A DNA stretch of 64,000 nt from Uloborus plumipes (Eukaryota > Arthropoda > Arachnida > Araneae > Uloboridae). A program made the position numbers and the translations under genes. Shown here piece by piece: positions 35,592 to 46,569 of this stretch (position 1 is its first letter; each line of letters opens with the position of its first letter). Under the pieces are notes generated by a model, which saw only the letters and a program-made list of their open reading frames with translations, made no database searches and had not been told where the DNA came from. Location: the NCBI GenBank assembly GCA_038373865.1, contig JAXGGA010002219.1, positions 62,001 to 126,000 of the forward strand, written 5' to 3'.

Positions 35592-36683
35592 GAGCCTACT
35601 TTCCCGTACATCGACATCGGCATTCTAGCATCTGATCATTATTCTCTTGATTATCTAAGACTAAAAATTATGTCAAACATACCTTTTTAGCACTTGAAGC
35701 TGATTTCTAAAAGCAAAATATACCCCTCTCATCAGATGAAATAGACACATAAAAAGTAAATTAATGAATAAATAAAGTTTTGTCGCACCTTTTAAAGAAT
35801 GTAACTGTTACAGTTCTTCCGTAGAAAAATTCCTCAATTGTTTTCAAAAAAAAAATTAAAAGTACAAAGTACATCAAAACACATTTTATCAAAGAAAGAA
35901 AAAAAAAAAAAAAAAAAACTCGTCCGTTGATAAAATGTCTCGAATTTCACTTTTAATCCGTTGCCATTTGTTAAATATAAATAAAGAATAAAATGCCCTC
36001 GTGAATGAAACATTTTTGTTACAAAAAAAATCGTCTGCCAAAAATAATAATAATAATAATAATAAATTCAATAAAACAAATGAATAAATAAACAAAAAAT
36101 CGTCTGCACAGTCAGTCATTTTTTTTCGAACTGTTTACTCAAAAGTTATTAGGGGTGACAGCTTGCTTGAGCGGTTCAATGTTGAACGAAAAATTGTTCA
36201 AATCGGAAATGTAAATACGGGAATGAAGTATCCTTGAAAAGTTCTTTCCAACAAAAAAAAGTTTGTTCAAATCGAACTGTTTACTCAAAAGTTAGCATCG
36301 CGGGACAGGTTGTTTGAACGGTTCAAAGTTGAACCAAAAATTGTTCAAATCGAAAAATAAAATATGGGAATGAGCTGTACTCGCCGAGATCTTTCGAACA
36401 AAAAAAAGTTTGTCCAAATCGGACTGTTCATTCAAAAGTTATTAGGGGGGGACAGACAGACCGACCGACCGACCGACCGACCGACACACAAATTCCCCAT
36501 CTCAATACCCTACTTTCAAATTTTTAATTTTTCGATATTCATTTTACCTTTTTATTTTTTTCAATTGGCGATATTTTTTTTTGACTTGGCGATATTTTTT
36601 AACTTGGCGATATTTTTTAGATGCATTAAGCTACTTTTAATACTTTTTTCGTCTTTCTTTTATTTTTAACGGGAAAGTAGGCT
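35592..36683 (-). mobile_element. Inverted copy of the CCTACTTTCCCGT family
   Basis: Reverse-complement relative to 12475-14001, sharing both ends (GAGCCTACTTTCCCGTACAT and ACGGGAAAGTAGGCTA) and the 147-bp internal units, here about two and a half copies. A GACC-type microsatellite occupies about 36452-36485. No transposase frame. Confidence 0.8.
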
Positions 36684-36685
36684 AA

Positions 36686-36816
<131 letters not shown>

Positions 36817-37352
36817 TTTTAATTAGAAGTAAAAGACCTTGCGAAAAAACTGTTAAAAACAGAAGTAAAAATACAATTCCCAAAAGACCCTGGGGCCTTC
36901 ATCAGGGGGACCCCCTAGGGTAGGGAAAAGTGGAGTGAGATGTTTCTAGCAAGTTGCAGGCAAAACGCCTAAAAAGATGCAACTTTTAGCCCCCGACATC
37001 ACACAAGCAAGCAGTAGGTCACTAGAAGTCCAATACATTTCTGCATATACACGAGAGAATACAATTCAAAAGACACTATATATAATCAATAAAATTCAAA
37101 TAGAACAGATGACATGAAATTACAAGAAATACAAAAACAAGAACTTTCAAACAACACTGTAAGAACTACCAACCTATGGCTTCTTCAATGCGCTACTGAT
37201 AAGACTGTTGGTCAAATTCGCGGGGTAGCAGTTTTCAGTTAAAGTTACAATTAATTGTCTTATTGCTGAGTCTAGATTTGAATTATTGTTGCAAATTTTT
37301 TTGTATCGGGAAACTTGGGAGATGATAATGTTCTTGAAAACCTTTTTACTTA

Positions 37353-37654
37353 GGCAGGGATTCAAGTGAAACAGGCAATCGCAAATTACAATCGCGACTG
37401 GAAATGAATTACATTAGAACGTTTCTTGATAAAAACATCGTGACGTCAGGGTGACGTTTGCCTATGAAAAACGAGCTAGATAAAACGTCACAGCCTACTT
37501 GGCGAATAAGAGGAGATCACTGAGTGCTTGTGAGCTCTTATTGGCTCCACCCGTAGTGACGTCATGCCAATTTAAGTTGATGATAATGTAATTCACTTCC
37601 AGTAGCGATTGCAATTCGAAGCGATCGCAGTGCTGTTTCACTTGAATCCCTGCC
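37353..37654. mobile_element. PIF/Harbinger-type MITE with TTA duplication
   Basis: The ends GGCAGGGATTCAAGTGAAAC are perfect complements. TTA at 37350-37352 and 37655-37657 is duplicated; the uninterrupted copy in the right arm (39452-39454) has the single target. A 3-bp TWA duplication defines PIF/Harbinger. A 160-bp core (about 37420-37580) is shared with the TATACTA MITEs at 2578 and 61822, so the interior is chimeric or nested. The left arm's reverse transcriptase frame is interrupted here. Confidence 0.92.
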
Positions 37655-37757
37655 TTAGACAACTGTGAAAATGGATAAGTGAGTGCACTTTGAAGTTGAA
37701 ATTTTTACGTTTGTCATATAGTGCTAGATTGACATCTTTATCTTCTAATTTAATATA

Positions 37758-38974
37758 CACTGAAGTGACAAAAGTCATGGGATACCTCTTAATATCGTGT
37801 CGGCCCTCCTTTTGCCCGGCGAAGTGCAACAACTCGACGTGGCATGGACTCAACAAGTCGTTGGAAGTCTTCTGCAGGAATATTGAGCCATGCTGTCTCG
37901 ATAGACGTCCATAATTGTGAAAGCGTTGATGGGGCAGGATTTTGGGCACGAACAGACCTCTCGATGGTGTCCCATAAATGCTCAATGGGATTCATGTCGG
38001 GCGATCTAGGTGGCCAAATCATTCGTTGGAATTGTCCAGAATTTTCTTCAAACCAATTGCGAACAATTGTGGCCCGGTGACATGGCGCATTGTCATCCAT
38101 AAAAATCCCATCGTTGTTTGGGTACATGAAGTCCATGAATGGCTGCAAGTGATCTCCAAGTAGCTGCACATAAGCATTTCCAGTCAATGTTCGGTCCAGT
38201 CGCACTAGAGGACCAAGTCCATGCCATGAAAAAACAGCCCACACCATTACGGAGCCACCACCAGCTTGAACAGTGCCTTGCTGACAGTTTGGGTCCATGG
38301 CTTCGTGGGTCTGCGCCACACTCGAACCCTACCATCGGCTCTTACCAGCTGAAATCGTGACTCATCGGACCAGGCCACGGTTTTCCATTCATCTAGGGAC
38401 CAACCGATATGCTCACGTGCCCACGAGAGTCGCTGCAAGCGATGTCGTTCTGTCAGTAAAGGCACTCGAGTCGGTCTTCTGCTGGAATAGCCCAAGAAAT
38501 CCAAATTTCTCCGCACAGTTCTAGCAGACACGTCCATTGTACGTCCCACATTGATTTCTACGGTGATTTGACGCAGTGTTGCTTGTCTGTTAGAATTTAC
38601 GACTCTTTGCAGACGTCGCCGGTCTCGATCTTTAAGTGCAGGCGGTCGACCACTGCGCTGTCCATGGTGGGATGTTATGCCTGAAATTTCATACTCTCGG
38701 CACACTCTTGACACAGTGGATCTGGGAATGTTGAATTCTCTAACGATTTCCGAAATGGCATGACCCATGCGTCTAGCTCCAACTAACATTCCGCGTTCAA
38801 AGTCTGTTAATTCACGTCGTGCGGTCATCATCACGTTAAAACCTCTTCACATGAATAACTTGAACAGAAATGAAAGCTCTGTAAAAGCACTGCGCATTTA
38901 TACCTGTTCTATGCGATGCTACTGCCATCTGAAAATTTGCATATTGCTATCCCATGACTTTTGTCACTTCAGTG
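37758..38974 (-). mobile_element. Tc1-type transposon (DD36E spacing), nearly complete
   Basis: The 27-bp ends starting CACTGAAGTGACAAAAGTCA are perfect inverted repeats, flanked by TA at 37756-37757 and 38975-38976. The uninterrupted right arm has a single TA at 39352-39353, proving the insertion. The 1217-bp length is normal for a Tc1-like element. It contains one transposase gene on the minus strand. Confidence 0.97.
37789..38834 (-). pseudogene. Tc1-like transposase, one frameshift
   Basis: The N-terminal frame (38834-38247) has the paired helix-turn-helix region (LTDFERGMLVGARRMGHAIS, then SGRPPALKDRDRRR) and the first catalytic aspartate in WSDESRF. The second frame (38319-37789) has VMVWAVFSW, the second aspartate in FMDDNAPCHRA and the glutamate in SPDMNPIEHLWD. 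I count 36 residues between the last two acidic positions, so it is DD36E rather than the classical DD34E. The frames join after VWRRP near 38307-38312, where one base appears lost. All catalytic residues are intact and the reading length of about 348 codons is normal. The enzyme would cut and paste the element at TA sites. In this copy it is inactive unless the shift is an assembly error. Confidence 0.95.
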
Positions 38975-39181
38975 TAAATGTCGAGAAAAGAAGCAGTGTT
39001 GTTACTATTTGTTTGTTGAAGCAAAAGTTCTTTTGGATAAATATCCTTGTAGAGATTATGGAAGTTACTGTTGTTAAAAATTATGATGTCATCAATGTAC
39101 CTGAAGGCCTCAAGATCATTATCGACTAGAAATTTTGACTCATAAAATCGACATAAAATTTTGCAAACGTTTTTCTTCATA

Positions 39182-39630
39182 TTTATGAGTCAAAATTTCT
39201 AGTCGATAATGATCTTGAGGCCTTCAGGTACATTGATGACATCATAATTTTTAACAACAGTAACTTCCATAATCTCTACAAGGATATTTATCCAAAAGAA
39301 CTTTTGCTTAAACAAACAAATAGTAACAACACTGCTTCTTTTCTCGACATTTATATTAAATTAGAAGATAAAGATGTCAATCTAGCACTATATGACAAAC
39401 GTAAAAATTTCAACTTCAAAGTGCACTCACTTAACCATTTTCACAGTTGTCTAAGTAAAAAGGTTTTCAAGAACATTATCATCTCCCAAGTTTCCCGATA
39501 CAAAAAAATTTGCAACAATAATTCAAATCTAGACTCAGCAATAAGACAATTAATTGTAACTTTAACTGAAAACTGCTACCCCGCGAATTTGACCAGCAGT
39601 CTTATCAGTAGCGCATTGAAGAAGCCATAG
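39182..39630 (+). pseudogene. Reverse transcriptase C-terminal region, right arm
   Basis: The same protein end as in the left arm, here uninterrupted for about 150 codons: FRYIDDIIIF (catalytic YIDD at 39229-39240), YPKELLLKQT, ASFLDIYIKL, ALYDKRKNFNFK, then ISQVSRYKKICNN and a stop after SALKKP. There is no start codon, as the frame begins at the palindrome centre. It lacks RT motifs upstream of the YxDD box and any GIY-YIG endonuclease, so it is a 5'-truncated, non-functional copy. Its 3' untranslated region runs to 39988. Differences from the left arm are single substitutions. Penelope-like affiliation is tentative. Confidence 0.7.
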
Positions 39631-39988
39631 GTTGGTAGTTCTTACAGTGTTGTTTGAAAGTTCTTGTTTTTGTATTTCTTGTAATTTCATGTCATCTGTT
39701 CTATTTGAATTTTATTGATTATATATAGTGTCTTTTGAATTGTATTCTCTCGTGTATATGCAGAAATGTATTGGACTTCTAGTGACCTACTGCTTGCTTG
39801 TGAGATGTCGGGGGCTAAAAGTTGCATCTTTTTAGGCGTTTTGCCTGCAACTTGCTAGAAACATCTCACTCCACTTTTCCCTACCCTAGGGGGGTCCCCT
39901 GATGAAGGCCCCAGGGTCTTTTGGGAATTTTATTTTTACTTCTGTTTTTAACAGATTTTTCGCAAGGTCTTTTACTTCTAATTAAAAA

Positions 39989-40091
39989 TATGTCTGCTAC
40001 CAGTTTCAAAGAGCTGCCATAGGCGCCTTTTGACCTGTGTGGTGAAGTTTATCTTTCTGTTCTATATGATTCTTCAACTACTTTGTTTATG

Positions 40092-40184
<93 letters not shown>
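39989..40184. repeat. Unique spacer and (TA)n microsatellite
   Basis: About 100 bp of non-repeated sequence, then roughly 45 TA units (40094-40184) ending exactly where the LTR retrotransposon begins. Confidence 0.9.
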
Positions 40185-40187
<3 letters not shown>

Positions 40188-40806
40188 AACGAGTCCGTAG
40201 CACCTTCAACTTTCTTCAAATGAGCATTCCAATCTTGAGGAAGTAACTATAAATTTATTTACAAGTATTTACACTATTTACAATAAGAGCAGAAAACAAT
40301 TGCTAAACATCCAGCAATTAGGTAGCAAAACAGTACACTGTACTCTCAACAGTAATTCAGCACCACGTATCTAACGTGAACAGTAATTAAGCAATTACAA
40401 AAGCAAAACAAACATTCGCCCAAGCGAATAGCGAATAAAACGAGTCACCAGAATCAAATCTGAAAACAACTGACTGACTTGTGTTCAAGGCCAGCTATTT
40501 ATACACGGAAAGAATTCCCGACAACTTTCTAGTAATATCTGGAATATTCCAAATCATTCATAACTTTAAATAATTCATTCAAGAAAACGCTAGAAATAAA
40601 AAGAAAAACACCACTCCAAGCGAAAATGTCTTCACGCTTATTAAAGTTAGGGCAAGTGTAAAAATTACAAAGTGTTACGGGGCCGGTATACAAGTGATAA
40701 AAGTGATATCTTCAGATACTTTTGCAACATGACGTCAGATAAAACCAAAACTAATGAAAATGATGCAAGGCAGGAAAAACAACAACTATTTACAAGATTT
40801 GTAACA
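40185..40806 (-). repeat. 3' LTR of the gypsy element
   Basis: 622 bp, the downstream LTR in the element's own direction. It contains TATAAATAG (40495-40503, minus) and AATAAA (40254-40259, minus). It differs from the other LTR by scattered substitutions and small indels. Confidence 0.95.
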
Positions 40807-40822
40807 TTGCCCCCTTCCCAAG
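40807..40822 (-). promoter_or_regulatory. Polypurine tract
   Basis: On the minus strand the purine run TTGGGAAGGGGGCAA abuts the 3' LTR, the position where plus-strand DNA synthesis is primed. Confidence 0.85.
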
Positions 40823-41038
40823 GACTGCACGTCCCGGGCAGTACAATCCCCAGAAAGGAAGCAAGGGAAAATTTACAGATGCACACATTACATGATAACC
40901 AATCGTAAACAGGATAAACAATAACAATGAGAACATGAAAGAAATAATAACATTGATAGAGAAATATTACAAACAATTAAAGGCAAAAGTTATTTACAAA
41001 ATTTACAAACAAATTACCATGGTAGCTCTACATTTAAT

Positions 41039-44000
41039 TTACGAACTATGGCCATAGTATGGGGCTAGCCGATCATAATGGACAACCCTAGGTTTTGAAT
41101 GTGATGACTTCTGGATCCTCACTACGACGTCGTTCAGCCGGTGGAGAACTGTGTAAGGTCCATCCCAATGCGACTGCAATTTGGGTGACAGACCTTTACG
41201 TCGGATGGGATTCCATAGCCATACCTTGTCACCTTCTTGAAAGTCATGACCAGTGGACCTTGTGTCGTATCGGGTCTTCATCTTCTCCGTCGCGATGTTG
41301 ATTCGCTCCCGTGCAAAGTGATGAACGTCTTCCAACCGGGCCTGGAGATCCTGGACGTACTCCTCAGGCGATGAAGGCGCATCTGGAGGGAGACCGAAGA
41401 CGAGATCACAAGGTAGCCGAAGCTCTCGGCCGAAGAGCATCTGTGATGGGGAATATCCGGTGGTCTCGTGGACAGCACTGCGGTAGGCCAGCAGGAACAG
41501 AGGAAGTTTCTTGTCCCAATCCTGTTGATTTTTGGAGACCATAAGCGAGAGATTATTAAGGATTGTCCTGTTGAATCTCTCCACCATGCCGTCCGATTGT
41601 GGGTGTAGTGGTGTCGTTCGAGTTTTTTCAATTTTGAGGATTTTACATAGGCCCTTAAACACAGCAGAGATGAAGTTTCTCCCTGATCGGAGTGGATCTG
41701 CAAAGGTGTCCCATATCTCGAGATCCAATGCTGGACTAGAGTCTCTGCTACAGTGGTAGCTTCTTGATCCGGAATGGAATATGCTTCGGGCCATTTGGTG
41801 AAATAGTCAATGGCAACGAGGATGTATTTGTTCCCATCAGTAGTTTTCGGTAGAGGACCAAGAATGTCGATCCCGATTCGTTCGAAAGGAGCTCCTACGT
41901 TGTAAAGATGTAGTTTCCCGCGGCTTCTTCTCTTCGGTCCTTTACGGGCAGCACAGGCGTCACAAGAATGACACCACTTCTCCACGTCATCCTTCGCCTT
42001 GCTCCAGAAGAAGCGCTCTCGAACCTTGTGGAGGGTTTTCAGGATACCAAAGTGTCCTCCAGTCGGACTACTGTGCAATTCCTTTAGAACGTCTGGAATT
42101 CTTGATCTGGGAAGGAGTAACTGCCATTTGAATGCTTTACCATCGTCAGATTCCCATTTCCGATACAGGACGCCATTTCGCAACTGGAGAGATTTCCATA
42201 GAGCCCAGTATCTTTTCGTCGCAGGACTGTAGAGAGAAACGTCTTGCCAACTAGGTCGCCGACTGTCCTTTTCCATTAACTCTATGATAGGCTTTAGGTC
42301 TGGGTCTTCAAGCTGATCTTTTCTAACTTGGTCGTCACTCCATGGATCAGGATCTGAAGATGATGAAGTAGCAGTAACTTGACAGGCAGTAGGGATTGTC
42401 ATCCCGTACTGTTTCTCAATTCGGGAGCAATAATGGCAGTTCTCGGAACAAGGTCTTCTTGATAATGCGTCAGCATTACCGTGTGACGAACCTTTTCGGT
42501 GCTTAATCTCGATGTCATATTCCTGGAGCCGCTGTATCCACCTGGCTACCTGGCCCTCTGGATTCTTGAAATTCAACAGCCAAGTTAAAGAGGCATGATC
42601 AGTCCGGAGCAGGAATTTACGGCCATAGAGGTAATGATGGAAATGTTCTACAGCTTTAACTATGGCGAGCAATTCCTTTCTCGTGACACAATAATTTCGT
42701 TCCGACTTGGATAAGCATTTGCTCCAGTAGGCGATGACATGTTCGTTACCGTCTATTTCTTGAGATAAAACAGCTCCAACGCTCTCGTGGCTCGCATCAG
42801 TGTCAAGTATGAAGGATTTTCCAGGCTGAGGATAAGAGAGAATAGGCGTTGATGTTAAAGCCTCCTTCAACTGTAGAAATGCATCCTCGCATTCTTTGGA
42901 CCATTCAAATTTCTGTTTGCTCTCCGTCAGCTTATGCAAAGGTCGTGCAATGCTGGAAAAATTTTTCACAAACTTCCTGTAGTACGTGCAGAGCCCCAGG
43001 AAACTGCGCAGCTGATGGACATTTTCGGGGCGGCTCCAATTCTTGACTGCAGATACCTTATCTGGATCTGTTCGTACACCCTCTGAAGAGATAATGTGAC
43101 CAAGGTAGTTCACCTCACGGCGGAACAGATTACACTTGGACGGGCTTAACTTCAGGTTGGCTTCCTTAAGCTTCTGCAGCACCTTCCTAAGATTAGTCAA
43201 ATGTTCCTCAAAACTGCGTCCTATGATGATGATGTCGTCCAAGTAGACAAGACAGGATTCATAAGAGAGTCCTCGTAACACTGACTCCATAAGACGCTCG
43301 AACGTGGCTGGTGCATTGCAGAGGCCGAACGGCATCACTTTAAACTGCCACAAGCCTTGTCCGGTTGTAAACGCCGTCTTCTCTCGGTCGTCGGGGTGTA
43401 TCTCCACCTGCCAGTAGCCGCTCTTTAAATCCAGGGTCGAAAACCACTTGTGTCCGGAAAGGGTGTCCAGAGTGTCATCGATCCGTGGAAGAGGGTAACT
43501 GTCCTTCTTGGTGATGTCATTCAGGCGTCGGTAGTCAACACAAAATCTGGTGGAGCCGTCTTTCTTTCGGACCAAGACGATAGGGGATGCCCAAGGACTG
43601 GATGAGGGTTCGATGACGTCATTCTCCTGCATCTCTTTTACGAGGATCTCAACCTCTTCCTTCTTGGCGAACGGTAGTCGTCTTGGATGCTGCTTGATAG
43701 GGGGATGATCTCCAGTGTCGATCCTATGCTGCGTTAAACTCGTGCGACCAACATCTTCGGATGTAGATGAAAACACCTGCTTGAAGTTGTCCACCAATTT
43801 TTCCGCAGCGTATCTTTGATCCTTCGATAATGGTGCACTCCCAATTAATTTCGAAGTCAATGACTCGGAAGACACAGTCTCGGAGGAATCAATTCTTCTG
43901 ATGATGCAGTTTACGGGAGTACAAGTTGCCAACACTTCTCCTTTCCTAATATTCCTCGGTCTTTCACTTACATTGGCGACTCTCACAGGAACTGCATTCC

Positions 44001-44523
44001 TTGAAAGGTCCACAAGCGTAGAGGCCACTAGTACTCCTTTTGGGCTATTATTTTGGTTAGGATATTCAATTAGGCCGAATTTAAAACTGTTATTTTCCTT
44101 GATGGAGCCAGGTATTAGTATTTCTGATCTTGGGGGAATCAATAAATCTGTTTGGGCTATTATTTGATGAGCGGATTTTAAGTTATTTTCAGCATTGAAA
44201 ATTGCTATGTCTTCCCTCATCGAGTGCAGCTCATTATTTTTAAGGTCGATAGAAAAATCAAATTTTCTCAAAAAGTCCAGTCCGAGAATGAAGGGATCTG
44301 TAATGTCAGCGACGAATGCCGTGTGATGGTAAGTGGCGCTTCCGAACATTATTTCTAAGTTCACTTTTCCTTCAATCTCAATTTTGTCACCTGTCACAGT
44401 TTGGAGAGTAACGCAGGGCGGCGTCCATAAGATCTTGAGTCCAAATTGACGAGCCACATCAGTCTTAATAATGGTAACGTTGGCTCCTGTGTCCACAATC
44501 ATTTCGCAGGGAAACCCATTCAC
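41039..44523 (-). pseudogene. pol: Gypsy pol polyprotein, frameshifted in integrase
   Basis: A 1081-codon frame (44523-41278) carries protease (DTGA, residues 11-14) and reverse transcriptase (catalytic YLDD, 427-430, within PFGLCNAPATFERLM and LVYLDDIIII). RNase H follows (acidic residues in LDTDAS, KELLA, RTDHAS and NADALSRR), then the integrase zinc finger (HSSPTGGHFG and CHSCDAC, about 817-857) and the first two integrase catalytic aspartates (IGIDILGPL, IHSDQG). Near 41681 a base missing from a C run shifts the frame. The third catalytic residue (GMVERFN) and the C-terminal part with a GDKVWLWNP motif continue in another frame to 41039. The enzymes process Gag, copy the RNA and integrate the DNA. 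The frame is open upstream of the first codon given and overlaps gag. Confidence 0.95.
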
Positions 44524-44636
44524 ATATGCGTAAATGAAGAGTCCATTGCAGCCGCCACTTCTTGAGGAAATCTGGAAAATTTTGGGATGGGGCTCATTCC
44601 AATTTGGCGACCTCCGCCCCGCGAGATTGCCATAGC

Positions 44637-44646
44637 TTAGTTTTCC
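44637..44646 (-). promoter_or_regulatory. Gag stop with possible -1 frameshift site
   Basis: The gag stop TAA (44639-44637) directly follows GGAAAAC (44646-44640). The pol frame is -1 relative to gag and is open through this point, so ribosomes slipping back one base here would enter pol. The heptamer is an imperfect match to the X XXY YYZ rule. Confidence 0.5.
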
Positions 44647-45791
44647 TGAGCTGAAGAGGAAGAGGTACCCTTCCCTCTTGTTTCTTGGCGGGCTTCGCAG
44701 TTCCTTCGTACGTGGCCCTCACCGCCACATTTCCAGCACTTCAGTGGTTGTCTACTTTGGTCTTTGCGAGCCGCAATCTTCTTCAGGGTCCCCGACATCT
44801 CTTTCATTTGTCGCTCAAGTTCCGAGAAACGAGTTAAGTTCGAATCCTGGGCGCTCACTTCCACGCCCCTGATTGAATGGCGATCCTTGCGGGACGTTTG
44901 CTGTGCAGCCTCGAACTTCATTGCGTAGACCAGACCGGATTTAAGATCTTTAATGTCCGCCATCCGGAGAGCCGTCTGAATTTCTGGATTTCGCACTCCA
45001 TCTATGAAGTAGTTCAGGGCCAGGCTATCGCGAACACCCGAAGGACAGTCCGAGAAGGCGAGATGGGAAAGCCTCTCAACGTCTGCTGCAAAAACTTGCA
45101 AAGTCTCTCCAGCCCTCTGGAGTCGGGATTTGAGCTGAAGTTGGCTGAATTCTTTTTGGCATGACTTCGCCAAAGCGAAGCTCCAAGGCCGATGATAAGG
45201 CTTCGAAGTCACGGTGCTTGTCCTCTGGGAAGGTCTGTAGTATTTCAGCTGCATCCCCTCTCAGCGAGGCTGCAAGGTGACAGGCTTTCGTGGAAGAGTC
45301 CCAGGAGTTTGCTTCTGCAACGATGAGGAACTGCTTCCTGTAAATATTCCACGAGGTCTTCCCGTCAAACGTGGCCAGTTTGATGGATGGACGAGAAGTT
45401 CCAGTTGTAGCTACACAGTCACTTGAATTGTTGGAGGATGCTGATAACTTCGATTCAAGTTCTTTAATTTTCTTGTCCACATGGTTTTCTACTGTGGTGA
45501 TTCGATCTTCTAGAGCCTCCACTTTATTTTCCATGTTGGTAAATTTAGTTTCCACCAAACATTTCATTGATGTTAGATCGCTCTTTATTTCTTCTTGATT
45601 AGTAGCCAGATCATTTTTAATTGTTCTTGATTAGCAGCGAGATCATTTTTTAATTGTTCTTGATTAGTAGCCAGATCATTTTTTAATTGTTCTTGATTAG
45701 TAGCCATGTCATTTTTTAATTCACTTTTAACAGCGTTGATCGCATCAAGGAGTTGTTTCAGTTGTTCATCCATTGCTCGAGTAATCACCAT
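44637..45791 (-). pseudogene. gag: Gypsy gag (capsid and zinc knuckle), two frameshifts
   Basis: Three consecutive frames make up one Gag protein. The first (45791-45585) starts MVITRAMDEQ and holds 11-residue repeats (LKNDLATNQEQ and variants), a likely coiled coil. The second (about 45567-45165) has more coiled coil, then the capsid-like region (SIKLATFDGKTSWNIYRKQF). The third (45170-44637) completes the capsid and ends with a CX2CX4HX4C zinc knuckle (CWKCGGEGHVRRNC, codons 44741-44700). The first break is a T run at 45613-45617 that is one base shorter than in the sister repeats; the second lies near 45165. Gag packages the element RNA in virus-like particles. This copy could not make full-length Gag unless the breaks are sequencing errors. 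Confidence 0.92.
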
Positions 45792-45866
45792 AAAATTCCG
45801 AAGTCAAAAAGTCCGTAGGAAGAAAAGTCCAAGTTCACAGGTAATTCCAAGAAAGTCCTTGAAGAT

Positions 45867-45884
45867 GCCCCACGTTGGGCGCCA
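45867..45884 (-). promoter_or_regulatory. Primer-binding site for tRNA-Lys
   Basis: On the minus strand TGGCGCCCAACGTGGGGC lies four bases downstream of the 5' LTR. It matches the known 18-nt complement of the tRNA-Lys(1,2) 3' end, so tRNA-Lys probably primes minus-strand synthesis. Confidence 0.92.
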
Positions 45885-45888
45885 AAAT

Positions 45889-46517
45889 TGTAACGAGTCC
45901 GTAGCACCTTCAACTTTCTTCAAATGAGCATTCCAATCTTGAGGAAGTAACTATAAATTTATTCACAAGTATTTACACTATTTACAATATGAGCAGAAAA
46001 CAATTGCTAAACATCCAGCAATTAGATAGCAAAACAGTACACTGTACTCTCAACAGTAACTCAGCACCACGTATCCAAAGTGAACAGTAATTAAGCAATT
46101 ACAAAAGCAAAACAACCATTCGCCCAAGCGAACGAAAAACGAGTCACCAGAATCAAATCTGAAAACAACTGACTGACTACTGTGTTCAAGGCCAGCTATT
46201 TATACACGGAAAGAAATTACGACACTATTCTAGAAATATCTGGAGTATTCCAAATCATTCATAACTTGAACAATTCCATTGAGAAAGTTCTAGCGATAAA
46301 AAGAAAAAGAAAAAAAAGAAAACACTCCGAGCGAAAAATGTCTTCACGCTTATTAAATGCAGGGCAAGTGTAAAAACTACAAAACGTTACAGGGCCGGTA
46401 TACAAGTGATAAAAGTGATATCTTCAGATACTTTTGCAACATGTCGCCAGATAAAACCAAAACTAGTAAAAAAAATGATGCAAAGCAGGAAAAACAACAA
46501 CTATTTACAAGATTTGT

Positions 46518-46521
<4 letters not shown>
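45889..46521 (-). repeat. 5' LTR of the gypsy element
   Basis: 633 bp, the upstream LTR in the element's direction, with a TATAAATAG box at 46196-46204 (minus) that would drive the element's transcript. Confidence 0.95.

Positions 46522-46569
<48 letters not shown>
46522..46569. repeat. (TA)n microsatellite between LTR and Tc1
   Basis: About 24 TA units with one AA interruption. It is the continuation of the tract at 40094-40184 if the retrotransposon is removed. Confidence 0.92.

Larger units (their letters stand above)
37174..39180 (-). pseudogene. Reverse transcriptase C-terminal region, left arm, disrupted
   Basis: On the minus strand the frame starts in the palindrome loop with VCKILCRFYESKFLVDNDLE and continues through FRYIDDIIIF, the YxDD catalytic box. 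It breaks after ASFLDI at the Tc1 insertion, resumes with LEDKDVNLALYDKRKNFNFK, breaks again at the Harbinger MITE, and ends ISQVSRYKKICNNNSNLDSA to SALKKP and a stop. YxDD followed by FLD and LYDKR blocks suits Penelope-like and related reverse transcriptases, which copy RNA into DNA. The upstream RT domains and any endonuclease are absent. Assignment to Penelope is probable rather than certain. Confidence 0.7.
40185..46521 (-). mobile_element. Ty3/gypsy LTR retrotransposon, 6.3 kb
   Basis: The LTRs (40185-40806 and 45889-46521) begin TGTAACGAG and end in GTAACA. The element is coded on the minus strand in the order LTR, primer-binding site, gag, pol (protease, reverse transcriptase, RNase H, integrase), purine tract, LTR. 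It is inserted inside a TA microsatellite, so the target duplication (ATAT) is not distinguishable from the repeat. Only about 230 bp separate the integrase end from the 3' LTR, so there is no envelope gene. The LTRs differ at many positions, which suggests an old insertion, and the coding region has at least three frame breaks. Confidence 0.97.

Noticed and set aside
40807..41038. An envelope gene for the gypsy element
   Set aside because: Only about 230 bp lie between the integrase end and the LTR, with no open frame of note, so it is not a retrovirus-like copy.
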